Of a DNA stretch of 64,000 bases, positions 42,357 to 50,079 are shown piece by piece. The position numbers and the translations under genes are program-made. The notes below the pieces were generated by a model. That model did not search any database. It worked only from the letters and a program-made list of their open reading frames with translations, and was not told the origin of the DNA. Position 1 is the stretch's first letter. Each line of letters opens with the position of its first letter. This stretch comes from Verrucomicrobiia bacterium (GTDB taxonomy: Bacteria; Verrucomicrobiota; Verrucomicrobiia; Opitutales; Cerasicoccaceae): assembly GCA_030432235.1 (NCBI GenBank), contig JAUIHT010000008.1:186001-250000 (forward strand). The letters are read 5' to 3'.

Positions 42357-43112
42357 CTACATCAGCAAGCGCGTCAAAATATAATCGAGCAGCAGGACGA
42401 GGAACATTCCCGAGACGACGGCGCGGGTAACGGCGTGGCCGATTTCGCGGGGGCCGCCTCGGGTCATGAGGCCTTCATTGCAGGCGATGAGGACGACGAC
42501 GAGCCCGAAGGCCTCGGCCTTGAGCAGGCCGTTGAAGACGTCGCGGACAGTCACGACATCCTTGAGATTGTTCCAGTAGACCGCCGGGTCGAGGTTGATG
42601 AAGTTGACGTGCTCGGCCACGACCGCGCCGCCGAACCACCCGATGACGACTGCGCAGAGCGTCAGCACCGGCATCATGAGCAGGATGGCGATCAAGCGCG
42701 GCATCACCAGAATGCGCTCTGGCGGAATCTGCATGGTGCGCAGGGCATCGACCTCCTGGTACACCTTCATCGAGGCGATTTCCGCCGTGATGGCGCTGCC
42801 CACGCGCCCGGCCAGCAGGAAGGCGGTGATGAGCGGCCCGAGCTCGCGCGCGACGGCCAGCCCGACAATACGCCCGGTGAGTGCCTCCATCCCGGCCACG
42901 TCGCTGAGGCTGTACCCGGTTTGCAGTGCCAGCACCGCGCCGAGGAAAAAGCTCAGGATGGCGACGATGGGAAAAGTCAAATAGCCGATGTGGAAGCAGT
43001 AGTCCATCATCCGCCCGAACTGCCGCGGCAAGGTCGGCAGGTAACCCAGGGCGCGGAAAAACAGCGTCAGGCAACTGCCGATGGTCTCAAGGATGCGAGT
43101 CGCGGTGGACAT
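42357..43112 (-). CDS. mlaE: MlaE-type ABC transporter permease
   Basis: This 251-residue permease of the MlaE/YrbE family has about five to six membrane helices (FPIVAILSFFLGAVLALQTGY, LGPLITAFLLAGRVGSAITAE, LIAILLMMPVLTLCAVVIGWF and the C-terminal MFLVLLLDYILTRLL). The loop RVGSAITAEIASMKVYQEVDAL and the CNEGLMTRGGPREIGHAVTRAV segment are strong family signatures. In characterised systems it works with an ATPase (MlaF) and a substrate-binding protein (MlaD) to move phospholipids between the membranes. Those partners are not adjacent here, so they are encoded elsewhere. The 223 bases upstream (43113-43335) contain no gene; they separate this gene from a divergent neighbour. Being unlinked from mlaFD in this window is the only odd feature. 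Confidence 0.88.
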   Translation of the reverse strand: MSTATRILETIGSCLTLFFRALGYLPTLPRQFGRMMDYCFHIGYLTFPIVAILSFFLGAVLALQTGYSLSDVAGMEALTGRIVGLAVARELGPLITAFLLAGRVGSAITAEIASMKVYQEVDALRTMQIPPERILVMPRLIAILLMMPVLTLCAVVIGWFGGAVVAEHVNFINLDPAVYWNNLKDVVTVRDVFNGLLKAEAFGLVVVLIACNEGLMTRGGPREIGHAVTRAVVSGMFLVLLLDYILTRLLM

Positions 43113-43335
43113 TCACGTAGTAAGCAACGACTTCGGGAAGGGTAGCAACTTTCTTTTGCCGTCACGGGGTAGAATAGTGCAGAGCCGGAAGTCCCCGTGG
43201 GCCCGGGTATATTTTTGCCCTCAAGGTTTGCATTTCTATCACGGAAGGCATAGTTAATCCATGTTCTAATACTATCTGGTGCCCTTCGCGTCGAAAATTA
43301 CTGCATATCGATAACTCTCACCCCTTACTGAATAC

Positions 43336-43743
43336 ATGCCTTACTCAATCTCCTGGGAAGAAAACGGCTTCCAATGGATATTTTCGGGAAAGGTCCATGT
43401 TGATGAGATCGCAGAGGCAAAGCAGGCCTTTTACGATGATCCGCGCATGGAGAACACACGCTGGATGATCTTCGACTTTTTGAAAGTCACCGAGTTCACC
43501 AGCGAGTATGAGGATATCCACGAGCATGCGGCCAAGGACAAGGAAGTCAGCCAAACCATCCCCGGCGCCAAGCTGGCCCTCCTGGTGGACAAGCCGCAAT
43601 TCCGCCTGTTGTCGGAGATGTATCGGCGCTCGGCCCAGGAGCTCAACAACACCTGGACGGTTGAGATTTTCCGTACGCGGCGTCAGGCGGAGCAGTGGCT
43701 GGGCCTGAAGCCCAACTCCACGAATCCTTTTAAAAAGCAATAA
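43336..43743 (+). CDS. Small conserved-looking protein, possible STAS/SpoIIAA-like fold
   Basis: This 135-residue soluble protein starts MPYSISWEENGFQWIFSGKV and has no signal peptide. The alternation of strands and helices (KVHVDEIAEAKQAFY, TRWMIFDFLKVTEF, AKLALLVDKPQ, WTVEIFRTRRQAEQWLG) is compatible with the small STAS/SpoIIAA-like proteins, but no diagnostic motif is present. It is alone on the plus strand, divergent from mlaE and convergent with the gene at 43766; 22 bases separate the two stops. A role in regulation or stress is possible but unproven. Confidence 0.65.
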   Translation: MPYSISWEENGFQWIFSGKVHVDEIAEAKQAFYDDPRMENTRWMIFDFLKVTEFTSEYEDIHEHAAKDKEVSQTIPGAKLALLVDKPQFRLLSEMYRRSAQELNNTWTVEIFRTRRQAEQWLGLKPNSTNPFKKQ

Positions 43744-43765
43744 AATCCGTCGCGCAGCAAACCGC

Positions 43766-45220
43766 CTAAAGGTCGAACCAGAAGAGCGTCCAGGTGGATT
43801 CGTCCTCCTCGTTGCGTTCGTAGCCGAAGAGGCCGCTGAGCAGGGAGAACTTGGCGCGACCGGGGCCGACATCGTGCGTGAGGAGCTTGCTGATGGTCAG
43901 CTTGGTGCTGTCCTCCGTTTTTTCCTCGTGAATAAAATCCCAGAAAACCGACTGGGTGGTGACGCCGGTGCTATCGTCGCGTTGGTAGCGAAGGATGGCG
44001 AAGACCGGCGTGTAGAGCTGGCGAATGGAGCGGCTGTTGGGATAGAAGACTTCGATGGGGCTGAAGAGCTGCGCCTGAAAGAGCCCGGCGCCGTTGTCGT
44101 ACTCGCTCCAGAAGGGCCAGACGTGGGTCTCGTGGGCGGTGGGCAGGTCGGGGTTCCAGCGGCTGCGCTGGACCTCGCTCATGTAGAGGAAGTAGAAGAA
44201 GTTTACGCGCGTGGCGGTGATGTCCTTCTCGACCCAGGTTTTGGTGCGGTAGGCGGGCCACATGTACCAGGTCTTGTCGGTGTTGCCGTGAACACTGTGC
44301 GTGTAAAAGGGGCCCCAGCGGTTGACGTAGTTGTTGGGGCCGCGGCCCTGCACCCAGAGGGGCCAGAAGTACCGTGTCTCGTGGTAGTCCTGCTCGTAGT
44401 CGTCGCGCCAGCCCCAGAAGAGCATGATGGAGGTGTCGTCGACGAGCTCGCCGCGCTCGAGGGCGTAGAAGGGCAGGAAGGCTTCGCGCACGCGCGGGGT
44501 TTCTTTATCGAACTGGTCGACCTTCCGGTAAATCAGGGGCCAGAGGGCGAACTGGTAATCGTAAGCGCGCTCGCCCTCCTTGGTGAAGTGCCCGGCCAGC
44601 GGCCAGAAGGCTCCGCCGCCCGCACCGTCACCGTCCTGCCACTGGATGATGGGCCAGGGGAAGCCGTGGCGGATCACGCCGCGATCCTCGAACTCCGCCG
44701 CGATGGGAAACAGGGCCCACGAGATCCGGTCGTAGCCGAAGTAGTCCTTGACCGAGCCGCCCAAGGGCATGATGCCGAAGTAGCTGTTTTCGGGCTTCTT
44801 GGGCACATCGTGGTAAAAGAAGAAGGGGAAAACGAGGAAGGTGTTGATTTGCTCGACGCGATCACGCCCGGTCTTGCGGCGCTGGATAAACGTAAAAATC
44901 TCCCATCGCATCATGTAGGGGTCGTGGTAGTAGGTGAACAGAGGCGGCAGCATGCTGAAGTTTTCGCTCCCGGAATCGAAGTCTTTGTAGTCGATCCAAA
45001 TGGGCCGCATGGTCGTCATGACCTTATCTTCCTCGTAGTCCCAGCGCTCCTCGAAGATGGGCCCAAGCATCTGCACGCGCACGGGTCGCTCCTCCTCGTC
45101 GGTGGTCTCACGATAAAACGGCGTCCAGTCGATGACCACCCCGGGCAGGGGTGCGGCCAAAAGCAGCATGATGCTAATAAACAGGAACCTCACGTCGACA
45201 AAACGCATCACCTTTGACAT
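43766..45220 (-). CDS. Aromatic-rich exported protein, likely beta-barrel-like
   Basis: This 484-residue protein has an N-terminal signal (FLFISIMLLLAAPLPG). The mature part is very rich in Trp, Tyr and Phe with repeated W-P-F/L-type strands (TMRPIWIDYKDF, ALFPIAAEF, AFWPLAGHF, ALWPLIYRK, YFWPLWVQG, HVWPFWSEY) and ends WTLFWFDL, an aromatic C-terminus as in outer-membrane beta-barrels. It may sit in or at the outer membrane. No known family name comes to mind. It is divergent from rsmD, 30 bases apart. Similar repeats of aromatic strands are common in hypothetical verrucomicrobial surface proteins. Confidence 0.7.
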   Translation of the reverse strand: MSKVMRFVDVRFLFISIMLLLAAPLPGVVIDWTPFYRETTDEEERPVRVQMLGPIFEERWDYEEDKVMTTMRPIWIDYKDFDSGSENFSMLPPLFTYYHDPYMMRWEIFTFIQRRKTGRDRVEQINTFLVFPFFFYHDVPKKPENSYFGIMPLGGSVKDYFGYDRISWALFPIAAEFEDRGVIRHGFPWPIIQWQDGDGAGGGAFWPLAGHFTKEGERAYDYQFALWPLIYRKVDQFDKETPRVREAFLPFYALERGELVDDTSIMLFWGWRDDYEQDYHETRYFWPLWVQGRGPNNYVNRWGPFYTHSVHGNTDKTWYMWPAYRTKTWVEKDITATRVNFFYFLYMSEVQRSRWNPDLPTAHETHVWPFWSEYDNGAGLFQAQLFSPIEVFYPNSRSIRQLYTPVFAILRYQRDDSTGVTTQSVFWDFIHEEKTEDSTKLTISKLLTHDVGPGRAKFSLLSGLFGYERNEEDESTWTLFWFDL

Positions 45221-45250
45221 TCATCGGCGGATGACGACATTAAAGTGATC

Positions 45251-45814
45251 ATGCGCATTACCGGAGGCAAAGCACGCGGCATTCCACTCAAGGCACCCGC
45301 TGGGGATAAGACCCGGCCGGCCATGGACGCCATACGTGAGGCCGTGTTTTCCCATCTGGGGCCGCGTGTGGAGGGCGCGGCGGTGCTGGACCTCTGCGCC
45401 GGTACGGGGGCCTACGGCTTGGAGGCGCTCTCGCGCGGCGCGGCGTCGTGCGTCTTCGTGGAGAAGAGCCCGGCGGCGCTTACGGCCCTGGAGGCAAACG
45501 TCACCGCCGTGATTAAATCCATCGGCGAAGGCCTTCCCGCCGTGGTACAGTCCGCCAACGCTTTTTCCTGGCTGCCGGATGGGGACCACCTTTTTGACCT
45601 GATCTTCATCGACCCGCCTTATGCGCTTCTGGAGCAACGCGGGGATTCCCTGCGGGCACGGGGGCCTGTCCTGCTGGCGAAAAGTGAAAACGCCCGCATG
45701 ATGCTCGAATGCCCCGGCGAGTACGAGCCCGGTGATGTTCCGGGCCTGCGACTCATCAAGCGCCTGGGCAAAGGCAAACACCAGCCCTCGGTCCTCGTCT
45801 ACGAGCGGGAGTAG
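45251..45814 (+). CDS. rsmD: 16S rRNA (guanine-N2) methyltransferase RsmD
   Basis: The ATG at 45251 (MRITGGKARGIPLKAPAG) is preferred over the GTG six bases upstream. The 187-residue protein has the RsmD-type N-terminus, with the conserved R-P-x-x-D-x-x-R-E-A-V-F pattern (TRPAMDAIREAVFSHL). The SAM motif I is VLDLCAGTGAYGLEALSRG, and the catalytic IDPPYAL has the N/D-PPY type IV motif. In known bacteria it methylates G966 of 16S rRNA in the small ribosomal subunit. It is cytoplasmic. It is divergent from the aromatic-rich protein gene, with only 30 bases between their start codons. Confidence 0.92.
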   Translation: MRITGGKARGIPLKAPAGDKTRPAMDAIREAVFSHLGPRVEGAAVLDLCAGTGAYGLEALSRGAASCVFVEKSPAALTALEANVTAVIKSIGEGLPAVVQSANAFSWLPDGDHLFDLIFIDPPYALLEQRGDSLRARGPVLLAKSENARMMLECPGEYEPGDVPGLRLIKRLGKGKHQPSVLVYERE

Positions 45815-45945
45815 GGCAGGTGCTGACTTGATACGCTACTTTATTGACCGCTTGTGTCATTTCGCTGGCTGGATCCGGTTTTCTCCTGACCTCGACTACG
45901 ATTGTATTGCGACACCGAGCTGCGGGGCTTTTAATCCCTGACGCG

Positions 45946-46392
45946 ATGGAACTCACGATTTGCGAAGACCCCTTCACCGTCTCCCTGGTAGGGTTCCGGG
46001 GAGAGTTAACGGAGGATATCAAGTGCTATGGCACGCTGGGCTGCAAGCTCATGGGCCGCATGTGGGAGGCCGTGGCCGAGCTGAACCTGCCGCACCACGG
46101 CATCAATCACTGGGTCTACCTCGATGGCGGTGATCTCTTTTGCGGGACGGAGTTGAAGCAGCCCGCGGAAGCCATCGGAGAGCTGGAGCGCATGGACGTC
46201 GTGCTGCCGCGTTACAGCAAGTGTCTGCTGGTTGGCTCCTACACTCAGCTGGGTGAGACCTGGCAGTTCTGCAAGGAAGAGCTGGAGCGCCGAGGGGAAA
46301 CCCAGGGCTTCCCGAGCCTGGAAATCTACGACCACCATGATGATGTCTCAGCCGACGATCATCGCACGACCATCCTCATGCGTTTGCAGTAA
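45946..46392 (+). CDS. GyrI-like/AraC effector-binding domain protein
   Basis: The ATG at 45946 (MELTICEDPFTVSLVGFRGE) gives a 148-residue stand-alone GyrI-like protein. A longer frame back to 45844 adds 34 residues of doubtful sequence. The pattern is typical of the SHS2-type small-molecule-binding domain found in SbmC/GyrI and at the C-terminus of MerR/AraC regulators: IKCYGTLGCKLMGRMWEAVA, DLFCGTEL, VVLPRYSKCLLVGSYTQLGE and FPSLEIYDHHDD. There is no HTH, so it is a single-domain form, possibly a xenobiotic-binding or hydrolysing protein. Its stop is 11 bases from the stop of the convergent SDR gene at 46404. Confidence 0.78.
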   Translation: MELTICEDPFTVSLVGFRGELTEDIKCYGTLGCKLMGRMWEAVAELNLPHHGINHWVYLDGGDLFCGTELKQPAEAIGELERMDVVLPRYSKCLLVGSYTQLGETWQFCKEELERRGETQGFPSLEIYDHHDDVSADDHRTTILMRLQ

Positions 46393-46403
46393 CGCCGTCC
46401 CAC

Positions 46404-47273
46404 TTAGCTGATGGACTGCGCGCCGTCGAGGGTGATGGTGGCCCCGGTCATGTGCTTCGAGGCGTTGGAGGCCAGGAAGCAGACCAGACTGGCGACGTCT
46501 TCAGGCGTGCCCGGCTGGCTATCGGCGGTCAAGGGGATTGGGTTATGCGGTTTCCTGCGTTCCCGCTTACCCTCACGAACGTCATCCATGTACCGATTCC
46601 AGTTTTGCTGGCTCTGGATGGAGCCGGGGCAGACGGAGTTGACCCGGATGCGATGCTCGGCCAGCTCCACCGCGAGGGATTTGACCATGGCCACCAGCCC
46701 GGCCTTGGCGGCGCAGTATGCCGAGGCGCCCTTGTTGCCAAAATAGGTCGTACCGTTGATGGATGAGGTGACGGCAACGCTCCCGCCTCCGTGCTCTTTC
46801 ATTATGGGGATGGCGGGGCTGATGGTGTGGTAGGCGCCCATCAGGTTCAGCCGGATAGTGTTCTCCCATTCGCCCGGCTCGAAATCCTCTATATAGCGCC
46901 ATTTGCAGTTATTGCCCGCATTGGCAAACACGATGTCGATGGACTCGAAGGTTTCCACCAGCGTTTGGGCGCAGGCTGTCATTCGCGCGGCGTCGGTGAC
47001 GTCCGCCGTCAGCGGAATGGCACGTCCGCCTATCGCTTCGACTTTTTGGCACGCTTCAACGAGAGGCTCCTCCTTGATATCCACCATGCCCACGGTGACC
47101 CCGGAACGGGCCAGCGCCAGCGATGTGGCCAGACCGATTCTGCCGGCGGCGCCCGTCACAAACGCGACTTTACCCTTCAGATCCTCGTAGATATGCAGTG
47201 GTTTTTCCTCCATGGCCATTGCCTTCTCCCCGGATGGCTTTCCTTCCGACTCCTGTCGATTTTTGGAAATCAT
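46404..47273 (-). CDS. Short-chain dehydrogenase/reductase
   Basis: This 289-residue SDR has the NAD(P)-binding motif VTGAAGRIGLATSLALA (T-G-x-x-G-x-I-G), an acidic residue at the end of the second strand (MVDIKEE, favouring NAD), the VFANAG motif, catalytic serine in VTSSINGTT, and YCAAK with the catalytic tyrosine and lysine. The C-terminus SKHMTGATITLDGAQSIS is the normal family end. The N-terminal about 30 residues precede the fold and may be over-extended; MAMEEKPLHIYED is an alternative start. It oxidises or reduces an unknown alcohol or sugar. It stands between convergent and unrelated genes and shows no clear operon. Confidence 0.9.
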   Translation of the reverse strand: MISKNRQESEGKPSGEKAMAMEEKPLHIYEDLKGKVAFVTGAAGRIGLATSLALARSGVTVGMVDIKEEPLVEACQKVEAIGGRAIPLTADVTDAARMTACAQTLVETFESIDIVFANAGNNCKWRYIEDFEPGEWENTIRLNLMGAYHTISPAIPIMKEHGGGSVAVTSSINGTTYFGNKGASAYCAAKAGLVAMVKSLAVELAEHRIRVNSVCPGSIQSQQNWNRYMDDVREGKRERRKPHNPIPLTADSQPGTPEDVASLVCFLASNASKHMTGATITLDGAQSIS

Positions 47274-47343
47274 CTTAACTCCCCATCATGAGACAGCCTG
47301 CGGTACGTACAAGCGCAATGCGCATAATTTTATTGGCTGAATA

Positions 47344-48126
47344 CTAAAAGTCCGCGTTTTCCGCAGCCTCGGCGCGGGAGGTGAGGTTCCTGCCCACGAT
47401 GATGGAAATCTCGTAAAGCAGGTACATGGGCACGGCCAGGAAACCCATGCTGAAGGGGTCCCCGCCGGGCGTGATCAGTGCGGCGATAACCACGATGATG
47501 ATGGCCGCGTAGCGTCGGCCTGAGCTAAGCTGCTGGGGCGTCAGCAGGCCGAGATACTGCAGGATGATGATGACCAGCGGGAACTCGAAAGCCAGCCCGA
47601 CCCCGACCAGGGTCCAGGCAACGAAGCCGTAGTAGCTCTGCGCCGTCCAGATGGTTTCCAGTCCGAGCAGCTTGTTGATGACGATACTGAACTTTAACGC
47701 GGCCGGCGTGATGATGAAGAACGCAAACAAGGCCCCGATGATAAAGAGCACCAGGGTAAGGGCGCAGGCCGGGCCCACGATGGCTCGCTCCTTCGGCGTC
47801 AGGCCGGGACCGACGAAGCGCGCCACGTTCCAGAGAACAAAGGGCATGCCGATGGCTATCCCGCCGATCATGCAGACCTGTACCAGGACACCCAGCGCGC
47901 CCATCACGTTGGTCGTGGTCAGGGCGTTGAGCGTGCCCGGCTCGGCCTCCAGGGCCCAGTTCAGCGGCCAGCGCAGGAGCGCAAAAAAACGGACAAAGAA
48001 AACCCCGACCAGCGCGATGCCAAGGGCGACCCCGACCAGACTGCGCAGTATGGTCATACGGAGCTCCTCGACGTGATCCCAGAAGTCCATCACGCCTTGC
48101 TCCGGCGGTTGTTCGTCGTCATCCAT
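47344..48126 (-). CDS. tatC: Twin-arginine translocase subunit TatC
   Basis: This 260-residue membrane protein has six hydrophobic helices. The conserved TatC N-terminus is DFWDHVEELRMTILRSLVGV, with the glutamate pair that recognises twin-arginine signals. The loop around NALTTTNVMGALGVLVQVCM and GLTPKERAIVGP are family landmarks, and the last helices carry the RRYAAIIIVVIAALITPGGD motif. It forms the receptor part of the Tat export pathway for folded proteins. The partner tatA/tatB genes are not next to it. It lies 44 bases downstream of cheB on the same strand, a functionally unrelated neighbour. Confidence 0.94.
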   Translation of the reverse strand: MDDDEQPPEQGVMDFWDHVEELRMTILRSLVGVALGIALVGVFFVRFFALLRWPLNWALEAEPGTLNALTTTNVMGALGVLVQVCMIGGIAIGMPFVLWNVARFVGPGLTPKERAIVGPACALTLVLFIIGALFAFFIITPAALKFSIVINKLLGLETIWTAQSYYGFVAWTLVGVGLAFEFPLVIIILQYLGLLTPQQLSSGRRYAAIIIVVIAALITPGGDPFSMGFLAVPMYLLYEISIIVGRNLTSRAEAAENADF

Positions 48127-48170
48127 TTTGGCTTATCATTAGCAATCGTTCGCCAGGATGCACGCGGAAT

Positions 48171-49235
48171 TTACGACCCCCCGCTGGCCAGGACGAAGTG
48201 GCCCTTGATGGCGGAGGCGATATGAGCCAGGCCGAGGACGGAGACGGCAGCCCCGCGTTCGGCGGCGGCCTTGGGCATGCCGTAGACCACGGAGCTGGCC
48301 TTGTCCTGCGCGATGGTGTGCCAGCCGCTGTCTTTGAGCGCGCGCAGGCCCTCGGCGCCGTCGCGGCCCATGCCGGTCAGCAACACGGCGCAGCCGGTCT
48401 TGGGGTAGGCGTAGGCCAGGCTCTTGAAAAAGATATCCACGGAGGGGCGATTGATGAGCGATTCCGGCTCGAGGGTGTAGTGAAAGCGTCCGCCGGAGTC
48501 CATCCGCAGATGCCGGTCCCCGGCGGAGACATAGACGTGGCCGGGGCGCGGGTGTTCGCGGTCCTGAGCCAGGGAGACATGCAGCTCGGTACGCTGGTTG
48601 AGCCACTCGGCCAGGCCGGCTGCGAACTCACTGTCGACGTGCTGTACGATGCCAACGGCAGCGGGGAAGTCTCCGGGTAGCGCCCCGAGGATGATGGACA
48701 GGGCCTGTGGCCCGCCGGTGGAGGCGCCGATGGCCAGGAAGGGCGGGAAGGGCGTAGCGGGTGAGCCGAAGGGCATTTGGGTGATGCCGTAGCCGGGCTT
48801 GTGGTGGGCGCGCCCGGCGATGAGCGCGATGCGGTCGATTTTCTTCAGCAGACTGGCGGAGTTGACCTCGCCGTCGTTGCCGAAGGTGGGCGTGGTGGTG
48901 GCGTCGAGCGCACCGAAGCCCATGGCCTCGTAGACCAGTTCGCTGTTGCCCTGTACCGAGGCGGTGACCACCAGGATGGGGCAGGGCGTCTTGGCCATGA
49001 TTTCCTGTGTGGCCTGCGCGCCGTCCATCTCCGGCATGACGAGGTCCATGAGGATAAGGTCGGGCGTGTCCTGCCCGCAGCGCTGGACGGCTTCGCGGCC
49101 GTCCTCTGCCACCCAGGCGATGGTGTGGCCTCCGTCCGTTACGGCGCGAGAAAGGGCCTCACGGGCCAGGGCCAGGTCGTTAACTAGGGCAATCCTCACT
49201 GGCTCAAAGGGTGTTTGCCCTTCCTCTTGAGGCAA
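48171..49235 (-). CDS. cheB: Chemotaxis response regulator protein-glutamate methylesterase CheB
   Basis: This 354-residue protein has an N-terminal receiver domain (phospho-acceptor aspartate in LILMDLVMPEMDG) and a C-terminal CheB methylesterase domain (about 165-350). The catalytic serine is in AIGASTGGPQAL, the histidine in GIVQHVDSEF and the aspartate in LTGMGRDGAEGL. The acidic-pocket pair at the receiver start reads ND rather than DD (ALVNDLALARE), so magnesium binding may be weaker. CheB demethylates chemoreceptors or deamidates glutamines. No cheR, cheA or receptor gene is in the window, so it is an orphan copy here. Confidence 0.92.
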   Translation of the reverse strand: MPQEEGQTPFEPVRIALVNDLALAREALSRAVTDGGHTIAWVAEDGREAVQRCGQDTPDLILMDLVMPEMDGAQATQEIMAKTPCPILVVTASVQGNSELVYEAMGFGALDATTTPTFGNDGEVNSASLLKKIDRIALIAGRAHHKPGYGITQMPFGSPATPFPPFLAIGASTGGPQALSIILGALPGDFPAAVGIVQHVDSEFAAGLAEWLNQRTELHVSLAQDREHPRPGHVYVSAGDRHLRMDSGGRFHYTLEPESLINRPSVDIFFKSLAYAYPKTGCAVLLTGMGRDGAEGLRALKDSGWHTIAQDKASSVVYGMPKAAAERGAAVSVLGLAHIASAIKGHFVLASGGS

Positions 49236-49275
49236 AGCGGAATTTTACTTTTTTTAATACTCCGTTAAGCGGCGT

Positions 49276-49432
49276 TTAAAACAGCTCGTCCTGCTGTGGG
49301 GTGCTAATACTCCTCACCGGTGTCAGCAGTTCCGGAGTATTGGGTATGGCACGTTTAAAACAGCTCCGTTTGCTCCGTGGTATTGCTGTTTATGATCGGC
49401 GTCAGCAGTTCCGGGGTATTGGGTACGGTACG
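49276..49432 (-). repeat. Duplicated 3' tail of the SRAP gene
   Basis: The last 26 codons of the SRAP gene (49355-49432, from CGT through TAA) are followed by a second, diverged 78-base copy at 49276-49353 offset by 79 bases. Each copy can be read as 25 residues plus TAA. The real tail contains VPNTPELLTP and ends QTELF; the copy contains IPNTPELLTP and ends QDELF, with 15 of 25 residues identical. The copy is one base out of frame with the gene, so it is untranslated unless a frameshift occurs. Confidence 0.8.
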
Positions 49433-50026
49433 TTTAAAAAGGTCGTCGGTGACGCGCCAGTGCTTGAGTTGGCCGTCTGCGGGAGGGCGGATGAGCGGAG
49501 CGAGCGCGGCGGTGTTTCTGGCGTCCAGCCAGGCATCCCAGGTGTGTGCGGGGAGGGTCAGAGGCATGCGGTCATGGATGCCCGCGACGTCGGCGTTGGG
49601 AGCGGTAGTGACGATGGTAAGGATTTCCACGCCATGATAGATTTTCCAGAGCCCGGCCAATCCGAGTGGCTCGTCGTCGTGGCGGGTGAAGTAGTGGTAG
49701 CGTTTTTCTTTTTGCTCACTCTCCCGATCAAAATAGCCGTCACAGGGGATAAGGCAGTGCTGTGCGCCGTAGGCCTCGCTCCAGAGGCGGTTTTGCTTGA
49801 TACGCTCACCGCGCACGTTGAAGGAAGACCAGGGTTTGCCGCCCAGCTCCTGCTGCGCGCACCATTTGAGGGTCACCGCCTCTGGTTTGCCATCGGCACG
49901 GTTGCGCACCACCGGAACCATGTCCTCGAGCAGCAGGCGGTAGAACTCGCGGATTTCCGCCGATAGGCGGAAGCGTTCACGTGTCTTTTTGAGCGCCTTC
50001 TTGGAAACGTAAGTGGCCACGCACAT
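49355..50026 (-). CDS. SRAP (HMCES/YedK-type) abasic-site protein
   Basis: This 223-residue SOS-response-associated peptidase-like protein starts MCVATYV, exposing the catalytic Cys2 after methionine removal. The family core is visible as FNVRGERIKQNRLW, HCLIPCDGYFDRE and IHDRMPLTLP. In characterised members Cys2 forms a thiazolidine crosslink with an abasic site in single-stranded DNA, protecting it. The position that is glutamate in the G-x-Y-E-W motif is aspartate here (GYFDRE), a conservative change. The C-terminal 25 residues lie in one copy of a duplicated tail (49276-49432). It is 54 bases upstream-adjacent to the sulfatase at 50080, but unrelated in function. Confidence 0.9.
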   Translation of the reverse strand: MCVATYVSKKALKKTRERFRLSAEIREFYRLLLEDMVPVVRNRADGKPEAVTLKWCAQQELGGKPWSSFNVRGERIKQNRLWSEAYGAQHCLIPCDGYFDRESEQKEKRYHYFTRHDDEPLGLAGLWKIYHGVEILTIVTTAPNADVAGIHDRMPLTLPAHTWDAWLDARNTAALAPLIRPPADGQLKHWRVTDDLFKRTVPNTPELLTPIINSNTTEQTELF

Positions 50027-50079
50027 GCCCGCAGCCTCGAATCAAAATGGGTTCATCGCCACCTTTTTCGGGCTTGGGG

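Noticed and set aside
43874-45217. Plus-strand frame of 447 residues opposite the aromatic-rich protein
   Set aside because: The minus-strand protein has a signal peptide and regular aromatic strands; the opposite frame lacks any motif.
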